A DNA stretch of 64,000 nt from DASSBG01 sp963800395 (GTDB lineage Bacteria > Pseudomonadota > Gammaproteobacteria > Xanthomonadales > Rhodanobacteraceae). This document shows positions 36,492 to 44,892 of the stretch, one piece after another. The notes beneath the pieces were generated by a model. The model saw only the letters and a list, made by a program, of their open reading frames with translations, had not been told where the DNA came from and ran no database searches. Position 1 is the stretch's first letter, and each line of letters starts with the position of its first letter. Location: positions 1 to 64,000 of the forward strand of contig CAWDBD010000009.1 in NCBI GenBank assembly GCA_963800395.1, in the 5' to 3' direction. The translations under genes and the position numbers were made by a program.

Positions 36492-37352
36492 GTGCCAGCC
36501 GAACCAGGCAATGGAACACTGTGGGTGGTTGCCACGCCGATCGGCAATCTGGACGATATCAGCGTGCGCGCGCTGAAAGTGCTGCGCGACGTTGCGGTGA
36601 TTGCCGCTGAAGATACCCGCCACAGCCGGGTCCTGCTGCAACACCACGGTATCGACACCCCGATGCTGACCTTGCATGATCACAACGAGCGCGCCGCCCT
36701 GGATTCCGTGCTCGAGCGTCTGACTGCCGGTGATGATGTTGCCCTGGTATCGGATGCCGGCACGCCGCTGATCAGCGATCCGGGCTTTCGTCTGGTGCGG
36801 GCTGCGCGGGAACAGGGCCTGCCCATTGCGGTCGTGCCAGGTGCCTGCGCCGCCGTAGCCGCATTGTCAGTCGCCGGGCTGCCCACCGATCGCTTCGTGT
36901 TCGAGGGTTTTCTGCCGTCGAAACAGACGGCGCGACGGGCGCGTATCGAGGCCCTGGCCGACGAATCACGTACCCTGGTACTGTACGAGTCCAGCCATCG
37001 CATAGCGGCCACGCTGGCCGATCTGGTCGCTGTGTTCGGTGGCGAGCGCGCCGCCGTGCTGGCACGCGAGCTGACCAAGCTGCATGAGACCGTGTTGAGT
37101 CTGCCCCTGGCGCAACTGGCCGAACGGGTGGCTGCTGATCGCAATCAGCAGCGCGGCGAAATCGTGTTGCTGGTGGCCGGCAGCGAGGTCGATGACACCA
37201 GGCAACTGACCGAAGGGCGTCGTGTCCTGGGCATTCTTCAGCCACACCTTCCACCCGCCAGGGCGGCCAAGCTGGCGGCGGCCATCAGCGGCGCGCCGCG
37301 CAAGGCACTTTACGGTTCAGATGACAGCGGACAGCGGACAGAGGACAGATGA
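36492..37352 (+). CDS. rsmI: 16S rRNA (cytidine(1402)-2'-O)-methyltransferase
   Basis: This SAM-dependent enzyme methylates the 2'-O of C1402 in 16S rRNA (tetrapyrrole methylase family). The 286-residue product has GTLWVVATPIGNLDDIS at its start, EDTRHSRVLLQHHGI, the SDAGTPLISDPGFRLV loop and GACAAVAALSVAGL, all family hallmarks. Start: GTG 36492 with GAGGG (36478-36482) 9 nt upstream; TTG 36486 is an alternative, and the long open extension upstream lies in repeat DNA. The last dozen residues (DSGQRTEDR) come from a heptamer repeat array (37322-37356), so the native C-terminus has probably been replaced or extended. Confidence 0.93.
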   Translation: MPAEPGNGTLWVVATPIGNLDDISVRALKVLRDVAVIAAEDTRHSRVLLQHHGIDTPMLTLHDHNERAALDSVLERLTAGDDVALVSDAGTPLISDPGFRLVRAAREQGLPIAVVPGACAAVAALSVAGLPTDRFVFEGFLPSKQTARRARIEALADESRTLVLYESSHRIAATLADLVAVFGGERAAVLARELTKLHETVLSLPLAQLAERVAADRNQQRGEIVLLVAGSEVDDTRQLTEGRRVLGILQPHLPPARAAKLAAAISGAPRKALYGSDDSGQRTEDR

Positions 37353-37469
37353 CAGGCAACTGCAAAAGCGCATGGCGACATGCGAGCGAAGTGCTGGTGT
37401 TTTCCGTTCATTCTGCTGTCGTCAGAAGCCTGTGCTCTGTTCTGTCTTCTGTCCTCCGTCTCCTGTATT
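37322..37469. repeat. Facing degenerate heptamer arrays (GGACAGN family)
   Basis: Left arm: five 7-bp units at 37322-37356 (TGACAGC, GGACAGC, GGACAGA, GGACAGA, TGACAGG). Right arm, inverted and more degenerate: units such as CTGTCTT, CTGTCCT, CCGTCTC and CTGTATT at 37442-37469, with further CTGT-units from about 37430. About 75-85 bp of unrelated sequence separates the arms. The left arm overlaps the rsmI stop region and the right arm abuts the rnpB 5' end. The layout is that of the GGGACTC elements but the unit sequence differs. Confidence 0.7.
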
Positions 37470-37477
37470 CTGGTCGG

Positions 37478-37842
<365 letters not shown>

Positions 37843-38500
37843 ATTTCCAGCATCACGCGCAGCGTGATTCCCGGGTTTCCCTTGCGTGCAGGGGAGGCCC
37901 GGGAGGTTTGTGGGGTGTCCCTGGCGGTTTCCGCTGAAGGCCGGGCAAACCCTGGCAGTCGCAGCTTGTGCCCCGGGCGAGCGGGAAATTGCCGTGACGC
38001 TGGCCCGGCAAGGCGTGCCCGCAGCGCCAAAAAGGGGCGCCCGAGGTGATTCTCAATGGGCACGGCTCCCGGTTCCAGGGTTGTACCCGCCATCAACACG
38101 ACGCAGGTCCCGGTTTCAGGGTCGTCCCTGTCGTCATCCCGGCGCAGGCCGGGATCCAGTATCAAAAGGCGTGCGCAGCACACGGCACAGCCTTGCTGCC
38201 AGCCCGCACTCAGCGGATGACCAGCCGTTCGGCTGTTGCAAAGTGCTTCCGGTCTGCGCCGTCCATGGCCTTGGCACTCGGCGGCCTGATGCGGTTCCTC
38301 GGCTGATCCCGCCTCGCGCATGGCCGGTCGTTCAGCTTTCCCGGCTTGCGCAGCCCCGGCTTTTCCTTCCCAGCTCGCGCAATCGCATAATTCTGAAGGC
38401 AAAAAGTCACCAATTTCAACAACCTCCAGCCTGTTCCTTACAAGTGGCTTGAAACCGTGTCCAGTGCCCTCTTTGTTATTGATCTGCAAGCAAAAATTCC
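37843..38500. other. Intergenic region between rnpB and mraZ
   Basis: No gene is supported. The open frames here are rich in P, R, G and A and spell translated-repeat text. A perfect 8-bp palindromic hairpin (ATCCCGGC-GCAG-GCCGGGAT, 38136-38155) is the core of the 'CCCGGC/GCCGGG' dispersed repeat, recalled from many proteobacteria, whose translations give PAQAGIQ or DPGLRRDD. A weaker hairpin follows rnpB at 37852-37868. The rest (about 37870-38130 and 38160-38490) shows no structure that I can interpret. Confidence 0.5.
38136..38155. repeat. Palindromic CCCGGC/GCCGGG dispersed-repeat hairpin
   Basis: A perfect 8-bp stem (ATCCCGGC) with a GCAG loop. The flanking TCGTC and CCAG fit the common dispersed repeat whose reading frames give 'IPAQAGIQ'. 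A single copy was seen in this window. No role is assigned. Confidence 0.5.
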
Positions 38501-38529
38501 TTGACAGTCTCATGTGGTGAGACTATCGT
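38501..38529 (+). promoter_or_regulatory. Promoter of the dcw cluster (Pmra)
   Basis: A perfect -35 TTGACA (38501-38506), a 17-nt spacer and a -10 TATCGT (38524-38529; 4 of 6). The predicted start site near 38536 lies inside the MraZ boxes. The spacer holds an inverted pair GTCTCA/TGAGAC (38507-38512 and 38518-38523). No other promoter this good is seen before the lpxC end, so it probably drives most of the cluster. Confidence 0.75.
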
Positions 38530-38562
38530 GGGTTTCCGTGTATATTCGTGGGAATTCGTGGG
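38529..38562 (+). promoter_or_regulatory. MraZ operator: four TGGG-type boxes at 10-bp spacing
   Basis: TGGG occurs at 38529-38532, 38549-38552 and 38559-38562, with a degenerate TGTA at 38539-38542, all in exact 10-bp register. The repeating unit is CGTGGG plus four AT-rich bases. MraZ in E. coli binds TGGGN direct repeats separated by 5 nt upstream of its own gene, which is the same period. The boxes lie between the -10 and the mraZ start and overlap the predicted transcription start, consistent with autorepression. Confidence 0.75.
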
Positions 38563-38574
38563 CAGGCCATACTG

Positions 38575-39021
38575 ATGTTCCAGGGCGAAACCGCAATCAG
38601 CGTCGACGACAAAGGGCGTCTCGCGATACCGACAGCGTATCGCGAGCAGCTTGCGCGCGAGTGCGGCAATCAGTTGGTGGTGACCTACAACCCTTTCGAA
38701 CACGGCTGTCTGTGGTTGTTCCCCAAGGCGGAATGGGAAGGCGTACGCGATCAGATAAACGGGCTCAGCAGTGTCAAGGCCGTGCACCGCAATCTGCAAA
38801 TGAAGCTGGTCGGTGCGGCGGCACCGCTGGAGCCGGACGGCAATCATCGCGTGTTGTTGCCGTCCAGTCAGCGCGCGGCGGCCGGGATCGAAAAGCGTGC
38901 AGTGCTGTTGGGCATGGGCAACAAGTTCGAGTTGTGGAGCGAGCAGGCCCATCTTGCCAAGATCCGCCAGACGATCGGCGAGGACGAGATCAGCGAGGAC
39001 ATGACAAACCTGAAGTTGTAG
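38575..39021 (+). CDS. mraZ: Transcriptional regulator MraZ
   Basis: This is the first gene of the dcw cluster: a ring-forming DNA-binding protein with two SpoVT/AbrB-like domains that represses its own operon. In the 148-residue product domain 1 contains ISVDDKGRLAIPTAYR (about residues 8-23) and domain 2 contains LEPDGNHRVLLPSSQRAAAGI (about 84-104), both of the D-x-(R/N)-(G/H)-R-(I/V)-x-(I/L)-P type. ATG 38575 is the family start; GGCAGG lies 5-10 nt upstream. It sits behind a promoter carrying four MraZ-type boxes. The rsmH gene follows after 16 nt. Confidence 0.95.
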   Translation: MFQGETAISVDDKGRLAIPTAYREQLARECGNQLVVTYNPFEHGCLWLFPKAEWEGVRDQINGLSSVKAVHRNLQMKLVGAAAPLEPDGNHRVLLPSSQRAAAGIEKRAVLLGMGNKFELWSEQAHLAKIRQTIGEDEISEDMTNLKL

Positions 39022-39037
39022 GTGGACAGCAGAATTC

Positions 39038-39982
39038 ATGAACGGGATGGCAGCGATGAAGCGGAATCAGCTCGAACACATCCCGGTAATGAGGGATGCG
39101 GTGCTGGCGGCACTTGAGCTGAAGCCGCAGGGTCGCTACCTCGATGCCACGTTTGGCCGCGGCGGGCATGCGGCAGGCATGCTGTCAGCGCTCGACGACG
39201 GAGGTCGGCTGTTGGTGATGGATCGTGACCCCGAGGCAATTGCCGAAGCGCGGCGCCTGTATGCCGATGACTCCAGGGTGAGCATCCGGCACGGCAACTT
39301 TGCCGATCTGAATGACTGGAGCGAGGTCCGCGAGGGGCTGGATGGTGCTCTGTTCGATCTGGGCGTGTCTTCGCCGCAACTGGACCGCGCCGAGCGCGGC
39401 TTCAGCTTTCAGGCTGACGCGCCACTGGATATGCGCATGGATACGACACAAGGTGAGAGCGCTGCCGATTTCCTGGAGGCTGCCGATGTCCGCGCCATCG
39501 CCGATGTGCTGTGGCGCTATGGCGAGGAGCGCATGAGCCGGCGCATTGCACGCGCCATCGTGGCGCGCCGTGAGCAGCAGCCGATACGGCGCACCGGTGA
39601 ACTGGCCGATCTGATTGCTGCCGTGGTCGGCCGCCGCGAGAAAGGCAAGCATCCGGCCACGCGCAGTTTTCAGGCGCTGCGCATTCACGTCAACGGCGAG
39701 CTGGATGCGGTACAGCAAGGTCTGGTGGCCGTGCTGGACTGTCTCAAGCCCGGTGCGCGCCTTGCGGTCATCAGCTTTCATTCACTGGAAGACCGGCTGG
39801 TAAAACGTTTCATGCGTGACCAGTCCGGCCATGTCGTGGCCGACCGGCGCCTGCCGCCAGCAGCGGCCAAGCCGGTGCGCCTGCGCACCATTGGCAAGGC
39901 CCGTTTCGCCGATGCGGCCGAGCTTGCCGACAATCCGCGCGCGCGCTCTGCGGTGTTGCGAGTTGCCGAGGTGCCGACATGA
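39038..39982 (+). CDS. rsmH: 16S rRNA (cytosine(1402)-N4)-methyltransferase
   Basis: This SAM-dependent methyltransferase modifies N4 of C1402 in 16S rRNA, the same nucleotide whose ribose is methylated by RsmI, also encoded in this window. The 314-residue product has HIPVMRDAVLAAL, the SAM loop DATFGRGGHAAGML, DLGVSSPQLDRAERGFSF, GELDAVQQGL and the family end region ISFHSLEDRLVKRFM. Three in-frame ATGs are close together (39038, 39047, 39056); 39038 is taken with AGGTGG 11 nt upstream, while 39056 (MKRNQLEHIPV) is nearly as good. It overlaps ftsL by 4 nt. Confidence 0.95.
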   Translation: MNGMAAMKRNQLEHIPVMRDAVLAALELKPQGRYLDATFGRGGHAAGMLSALDDGGRLLVMDRDPEAIAEARRLYADDSRVSIRHGNFADLNDWSEVREGLDGALFDLGVSSPQLDRAERGFSFQADAPLDMRMDTTQGESAADFLEAADVRAIADVLWRYGEERMSRRIARAIVARREQQPIRRTGELADLIAAVVGRREKGKHPATRSFQALRIHVNGELDAVQQGLVAVLDCLKPGARLAVISFHSLEDRLVKRFMRDQSGHVVADRRLPPAAAKPVRLRTIGKARFADAAELADNPRARSAVLRVAEVPT

Positions 39983-40248
39983 GCCCGGCCAGGCTGGTCA
40001 GCTTGAGCGTGCTGCTGGCGCTGGTACTCGCCAGTGCCATCGGCCTGGTGTGGATGCGGCACCAGAATCGCGTGCTGTTCGTGAAGCTGGCGGGCCTGCA
40101 GAAACAGCGCGATGCCCTCAATGTGGAATTCGGCCGCCAGGAAATCGAGCAGGCCACCTGGGCCGAGCCGAGCCGCATCGAGCGTATAGCGCGCACGAAG
40201 CTGGACATGATCGACCCGCCTGCTGATTCCATCCGGCTGCTGCGCTGA
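39979..40248 (+). CDS. ftsL: Cell division protein FtsL
   Basis: This small bitopic membrane protein of the divisome acts with FtsB and FtsQ to activate FtsWI. The 89-residue product has a short N-terminus, one transmembrane helix (about residues 5-23) and a periplasmic leucine-rich coiled coil (about 27-70; LFVKLAGLQKQRDALNVEFGRQEIEQ). The closing RIERIARTKLDMIDP is typical of FtsL. Its ATGA overlaps the rsmH stop, and its stop overlaps the ftsI ATG by one base. The family is poorly conserved, so position in the cluster is an important part of the call. Confidence 0.93.
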   Translation: MSPARLVSLSVLLALVLASAIGLVWMRHQNRVLFVKLAGLQKQRDALNVEFGRQEIEQATWAEPSRIERIARTKLDMIDPPADSIRLLR

Positions 40249-42053
40249 TGAACATGGCGCCCCGACATCGCCGCGAAACCAGGCCAGGCAATCGCCGTCA
40301 CCCCAGCACGCGTGTGCGGCTGGTGGTGATGTTCGTGTTGCTGGGCATGGCTACTGCCGGCCTGGCGCTGCGCGCGGTAGACCTGCAGGTTGTGCGCAAG
40401 GGCTTTCTTCAGCGTCAGGGCGATGCGCGTTATCTGCGTACCATCCCCATGCGGGTCTCGCGCGGCACGATTTTCGATCGCAATGGCGTGCCATTGGCGG
40501 TGTCGACCCCGGTTGAATCGCTGTGGGTGGACCCCGAACAGCTGGATCAGCATCCCGGCCGTGTGCCGGAGCTGGCGCAGGCGCTTGGGATGAGGGCGTC
40601 GGTACTGAAGCGTCGCCTGAAAGAAAATGATCATCGCGAGTTCCTGTACCTGAAGCGCCGCATCAGCCCCGCCGCGGCGGACAAGGTACTGGCGCTGGAC
40701 ATTCCCGGCGTCAACCAGCAGCGTGAATACAAGCGCTTCTACCCGTCAGGCGAGGTGATGGCGCATGTGCTGGGGTTCACCAATATCGACGACAACGGCG
40801 TCGAAGGCCTGGAGCGCACCTACAACGACTGGCTGTCCGGCAGCGACGGCAGCAAGCAGGTCATCCGTGACCGGCTGGGCCACGTGGTGGAGAATGTCAA
40901 CCTGGTGCGTGAGCCGCAACCGGGACGTGACCTCACCCTGAGCATCGACCGCCGCATCCAGTACCTGGCCTATCGCGAGCTGAAGACCACGGTGCTCGAT
41001 CACGGCGCCCGTGCCGGCTCCATCATCGTCATGGACGTGCGCAACGGTGAAGTGCTGGCGATGGTCAACCAGCCTTCATTCAATCCCAATGCGGTCGGCA
41101 ACTCGCGGCCGGCACAGCGCCGCAATCGCGCGGTCACCGATGTCGTCGAGCCGGGCTCGGTCATGAAACCTTTCACCATTGCCGCGGCGCTGGAGAGTGG
41201 CAAGTGGTCGCCGACCACGCCAGTTGACACCAATCCCGGCTGGTTGAGCATGTCCGGCTACACGATCCACGATGTCCACAACCACGGCCTGCTGGATGTG
41301 ACCGGAGTACTGACCAAGTCCAGCAATGTCGGCGCGGCGGAAATGTCGGAATCACTCGACAGCCGGCACATGTACGAGCTGCTGGATCGTTTCGGCTTCG
41401 GCAATCGCAGCGGCAGCGGTTTTCCCGGGGAAGCTTCGGGGGTGCTGCCTCCGGGTGACAGCTGGAGCAATCTGCGCAAGGCCACCATTTCCTACGGTTA
41501 TGGCCTCAGCGTCACCCCGCTGCAGTTGGCCCGCGCCTATGCAGCGCTGGCCGACGGTGGCCTGATGCACGTGCCGACTTTCGTGCGCGACCAGCACAGC
41601 AAGGCCGATGCCGTCATTGATCCCGCGATCGCCCGCGAGTTGCTGGACATGCTCGAGACGGTGGTGAGTCCCGAAGGTACGGCGCTGAAGGCCGCCGTGG
41701 CCAACTACCGGATTGCCGGCAAGACCGGTACCTCGCACATTGCCGCCGGTGGCGGCTACTCGGATCGCTATGTCAGCGCGTTTGTCGGCATCGCTCCGGC
41801 CAGTCATCCGCGCCTTGTGGCCGTGGTGATCGTCGATGACCCCAGCGCGGGCAGCTACTACGGCGGTCTGGTGGCGGCCCCGCTTTTCAGGCGCGTCATG
41901 AGCAACGCCTTGAGATTGCTGGATATTCCGCCCGACAACGTCAAGCACTGGTACAGCGGCAGCCCCGAATCAGGTCAGCCGATCAACGCCGCCAGCCCCG
42001 CACCCGATTACCAGCCGGGACAGGCGAACTATCAGGAAGGAACCCTGCCATGA
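40248..42053 (+). CDS. ftsI: Peptidoglycan transpeptidase FtsI (PBP3)
   Basis: This septal class B penicillin-binding protein crosslinks new peptidoglycan with FtsW. The 601-residue product has a cytoplasmic tail, one transmembrane helix (about residues 22-42), the pedestal domain (TIFDRNGVPLAVSTPVESLW) and the transpeptidase domain. Active-site motifs are SVMK (about residue 304, in VVEPGSVMKPFTIA), SSN (in LTKSSNVGAAEM) and KTGT (in IAGKTGTSH). It overlaps ftsL by one base and murE by 4 nt. Confidence 0.97.
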   Translation: MNMAPRHRRETRPGNRRHPSTRVRLVVMFVLLGMATAGLALRAVDLQVVRKGFLQRQGDARYLRTIPMRVSRGTIFDRNGVPLAVSTPVESLWVDPEQLDQHPGRVPELAQALGMRASVLKRRLKENDHREFLYLKRRISPAAADKVLALDIPGVNQQREYKRFYPSGEVMAHVLGFTNIDDNGVEGLERTYNDWLSGSDGSKQVIRDRLGHVVENVNLVREPQPGRDLTLSIDRRIQYLAYRELKTTVLDHGARAGSIIVMDVRNGEVLAMVNQPSFNPNAVGNSRPAQRRNRAVTDVVEPGSVMKPFTIAAALESGKWSPTTPVDTNPGWLSMSGYTIHDVHNHGLLDVTGVLTKSSNVGAAEMSESLDSRHMYELLDRFGFGNRSGSGFPGEASGVLPPGDSWSNLRKATISYGYGLSVTPLQLARAYAALADGGLMHVPTFVRDQHSKADAVIDPAIARELLDMLETVVSPEGTALKAAVANYRIAGKTGTSHIAAGGGYSDRYVSAFVGIAPASHPRLVAVVIVDDPSAGSYYGGLVAAPLFRRVMSNALRLLDIPPDNVKHWYSGSPESGQPINAASPAPDYQPGQANYQEGTLP

Positions 42054-43528
42054 GTGCCGTCATGACCCTGGACGGATTGTTGTCCGGCGTGGCCGATGCC
42101 GGCGACGCCGGCAACATGACGATCAACGGGCTTTGCCTGGACTCGCGCCGGGTGCGCCAGGGCGAGGCCTTCGTGGCGCTGTCGGGGCACCAGCATCACG
42201 GCATCGAATTTGCCGCGTCTGCGCGTGACAAGGGTGCCGTCATGGTGCTCGCCGAGGCGCCCGAGCCGGAAAATCACGCCGATGGCGGCCCCACCGTGTG
42301 GATCAACGATCTGAGTGCGCGACTGGGTGACCTGGCGGCACGCTTTTTCGCGCATCCGGGCGAAGCCATGCGCATCACCGGGGTTACCGGTACCAACGGC
42401 AAGACATCGGTTGTGCAGCTGCTGGCGCAGGCCTGGTCGTGCCTGGGCCATGTCGCCGCGAGCATCGGCACACTGGGTGCCGGGCTGCATGGCGCGCTGG
42501 GCAGTGGCGAGCGCACCACGCCCGATGCCATCAGCGTGCAGGCGCTGCTGGCCGATTTCCGCGAACAGGGCGTGCAGGAGGTGCTGATGGAAGTGTCCTC
42601 GCACGCCCTGGTGCAGGGCCGGGTGAATGGTGTGCCCATTCACCTGGCGGTATTCACCAACCTCAGCCGGGATCACCTGGATTACCACGGCAGCATGCAA
42701 GCCTATGCCGAAGCCAAGGCGCGTCTGTTCGACTGGCCCACCCTGGAAACCGCAGTCATCAACATTGATGACGCCTTCGGTCGTGAACTGGCCGCGCGGT
42801 TGCCCGAGCGGCAACGGCGCCTGACCGTTGCCATCGAGGAAACGACAGCCGACCTGCGGGCCGTCAACCTGCGCAGTCACGCCGACGGATTCGATTTCGA
42901 TCTGGTCAGCCCATGGGGTCGGGCGCACGTGCACACGCCCCTGCTGGGACGCTTCAACGTGGCCAACCTGCTGGCCGTGGCCGCGTGCCTCGGCGCATGT
43001 GGCGTGGGCTTTGCAGAGTTGTGCGGTGTACTGGGGAAGCTGCAACCGATTGCCGGTCGCATGAACCGCATCGGTGGCAGCGGCTTGCCTCTGGTCGTCG
43101 TTGACTATGCACACACCCCACAGGCCCTGGAAGTGGCCTTGCAGAGTTTGCGTCCGCACACTCGCGGCGGCCTGGTCTGCGTTTTCGGTGCCGGTGGCGA
43201 GCGCGATGCCGGCAAGCGGCCGCAGATGGCTGCGGTGGTCGAATCCCTCGCTGATCGAATGATCATTACCGATGACAACCCGCGCGCAGAAGATGGCGAT
43301 GCCATTGTTGCCGACATCCTCGCGGGGCTGAATGACGGCGCCGCGGTACAGGTCATGCGCGAGCGCAAGGAAGCCATTGCCAGTGCAATCCGTGGTGCCA
43401 CCAGCGACGATGTCGTGCTGATTGCCGGCAAAGGTCATGAAACCACCCAGGAAGATGCGCACGGCAAGCATCCATTCAACGACCTTGATGTTGCCGCGCA
43501 AGCGTTGCAGGGGAGGACATCATGTTGA
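42050..43528 (+). CDS. murE: UDP-MurNAc-L-Ala-D-Glu:meso-diaminopimelate ligase
   Basis: This cytoplasmic ATP-dependent ligase adds the third stem-peptide residue. The 492-residue product shows the P-loop GVTGTNGKTSVVQLLAQ (about residues 108-124) and the carbamylated-Lys region, and MIITDDNPRAED carries the DNPR motif that marks specificity for meso-diaminopimelate rather than lysine. The ATG overlaps the ftsI stop (ATGA) with GGAAGG upstream. It overlaps murF by 7 nt. Confidence 0.96.
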   Translation: MSAVMTLDGLLSGVADAGDAGNMTINGLCLDSRRVRQGEAFVALSGHQHHGIEFAASARDKGAVMVLAEAPEPENHADGGPTVWINDLSARLGDLAARFFAHPGEAMRITGVTGTNGKTSVVQLLAQAWSCLGHVAASIGTLGAGLHGALGSGERTTPDAISVQALLADFREQGVQEVLMEVSSHALVQGRVNGVPIHLAVFTNLSRDHLDYHGSMQAYAEAKARLFDWPTLETAVINIDDAFGRELAARLPERQRRLTVAIEETTADLRAVNLRSHADGFDFDLVSPWGRAHVHTPLLGRFNVANLLAVAACLGACGVGFAELCGVLGKLQPIAGRMNRIGGSGLPLVVVDYAHTPQALEVALQSLRPHTRGGLVCVFGAGGERDAGKRPQMAAVVESLADRMIITDDNPRAEDGDAIVADILAGLNDGAAVQVMRERKEAIASAIRGATSDDVVLIAGKGHETTQEDAHGKHPFNDLDVAAQALQGRTSC

Positions 43529-44892
43529 ACATGCGCTTGTCGGAAGTGGCTCTGTGGACCCAGGGCCGTCTGCATGGCGATGATGGGATCATCACCGGGG
43601 TTGGCATCGACAGTCGCCATCTGCATGACGGGGACCTGTTCGTGGCCTTGCCCGGCAGCCGCAGCGATGGCCATGAGCACCTGGCAGACGCGGCAACCCA
43701 CGGCGCACGCGCTGCACTGGTTTCGCGCCGCGTTGATGCCCCGCTGGCACAGATCGAAGTCGCCAATACGCAGACGGCGCTGGGTGATCTGGCCAGTGCC
43801 GTGCGCGCGCGCCGCAATGCACGCGTGATCGGCATTACCGGTTCCAATGGCAAGACCACGGTCAAGACGCTGACCGCATCAATCCTGTCACGCCACGCCC
43901 GAACGCACGTGAATCAGGGCAACCGCAACAACGAAATCGGCCTGCCGCTGAGTGTGCTGGCAATGCCCGTGAACAGCCAGTACGCGGTGTTCGAAATGGG
44001 TGCCGGCAAACCCGGCGATATCGAGTATCTGGCGGCCATTGCCCGGCCACATGTGGGCCTGGTCAACAATGTTGCGCCAGCGCATCTGGAGCGCATGAAG
44101 ACGCTCGAGGGCATCGCCGAGACCAAGGGTGCCGTGTACGCCGCCTTGCCCGCCGATGGCACGGCCATCATCAATGCCGACGATCGCTTTGCCGAATATT
44201 TTGCCAGCGTGGCCGGCAATCGAGCCGTGTTGCGTTTCGGCATGAACAGCGAGGCCGACGTCCATGCAAGCGACGTGGAGACGACCGCTACTGGCAGCCA
44301 TTTCACTCTGCACACGCCTTCGGGCACGGTGGCTGTCGACCTGCCACTGCCCGGTCGCCACAACATCGCCAATGCCCTGGCTGCCGCTGCCATCGCCTCG
44401 GCGGTGGGTATCCCGCTGCAGATCATTGCCGCAGGACTGAAATCGGCCGAGGCGATCCCGGGGCGTCTGCAAGTGGAGCCCATGGCGGGCGACTGGCACC
44501 TGATTGACGACAGCTACAACGCCAATCCGGCATCGCTGCAGGCCGCCATCGACACCTTGACCGCGTTGCCGGGCGAAGCCTGGCTGGTGCTGGGCGACAT
44601 GGGCGAGCTGGGCAGCACGGCACCGGCTCAGCACGCCGATGCCGGTGCGATGGCGCGCCGTCAGGGCGTGACACGGCTGTGGACAACGGGCGAACTGAGT
44701 GCCGAGGCCTGCAAGGCCTTCGGCGAGGGCGGTCGCCATTTCGACGACGCCGAGGCGCTGGCCGAGGCCTTGAGCCGAGAGCTGCACAGCGGCGTCAACT
44801 GTCTCATCAAGGGTTCGCGCGCGGCCGCCATGGAGCGTGTGGTGACCGCCTTGCGCGCACTGGATCACAAGGGGGATTCCCATGCTGCTTGA
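43522..44892 (+). CDS. murF: UDP-MurNAc-tripeptide:D-alanyl-D-alanine ligase
   Basis: This enzyme adds D-Ala-D-Ala, made by the downstream ddl product, to the UDP-MurNAc-tripeptide. The 456-residue product has the Mur-ligase P-loop GITGSNGKTTVKTL (about residues 105-118), the conserved NRNNEIGLPLSVL segment, the HLERM region and LIDDSYNANPASLQAAID in the C-terminal domain. A strong GGGGAGG ribosome-binding site lies inside the end of murE. Its last 11 nt overlap the mraY start. Confidence 0.96.
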   Translation: MLNMRLSEVALWTQGRLHGDDGIITGVGIDSRHLHDGDLFVALPGSRSDGHEHLADAATHGARAALVSRRVDAPLAQIEVANTQTALGDLASAVRARRNARVIGITGSNGKTTVKTLTASILSRHARTHVNQGNRNNEIGLPLSVLAMPVNSQYAVFEMGAGKPGDIEYLAAIARPHVGLVNNVAPAHLERMKTLEGIAETKGAVYAALPADGTAIINADDRFAEYFASVAGNRAVLRFGMNSEADVHASDVETTATGSHFTLHTPSGTVAVDLPLPGRHNIANALAAAAIASAVGIPLQIIAAGLKSAEAIPGRLQVEPMAGDWHLIDDSYNANPASLQAAIDTLTALPGEAWLVLGDMGELGSTAPAQHADAGAMARRQGVTRLWTTGELSAEACKAFGEGGRHFDDAEALAEALSRELHSGVNCLIKGSRAAAMERVVTALRALDHKGDSHAA

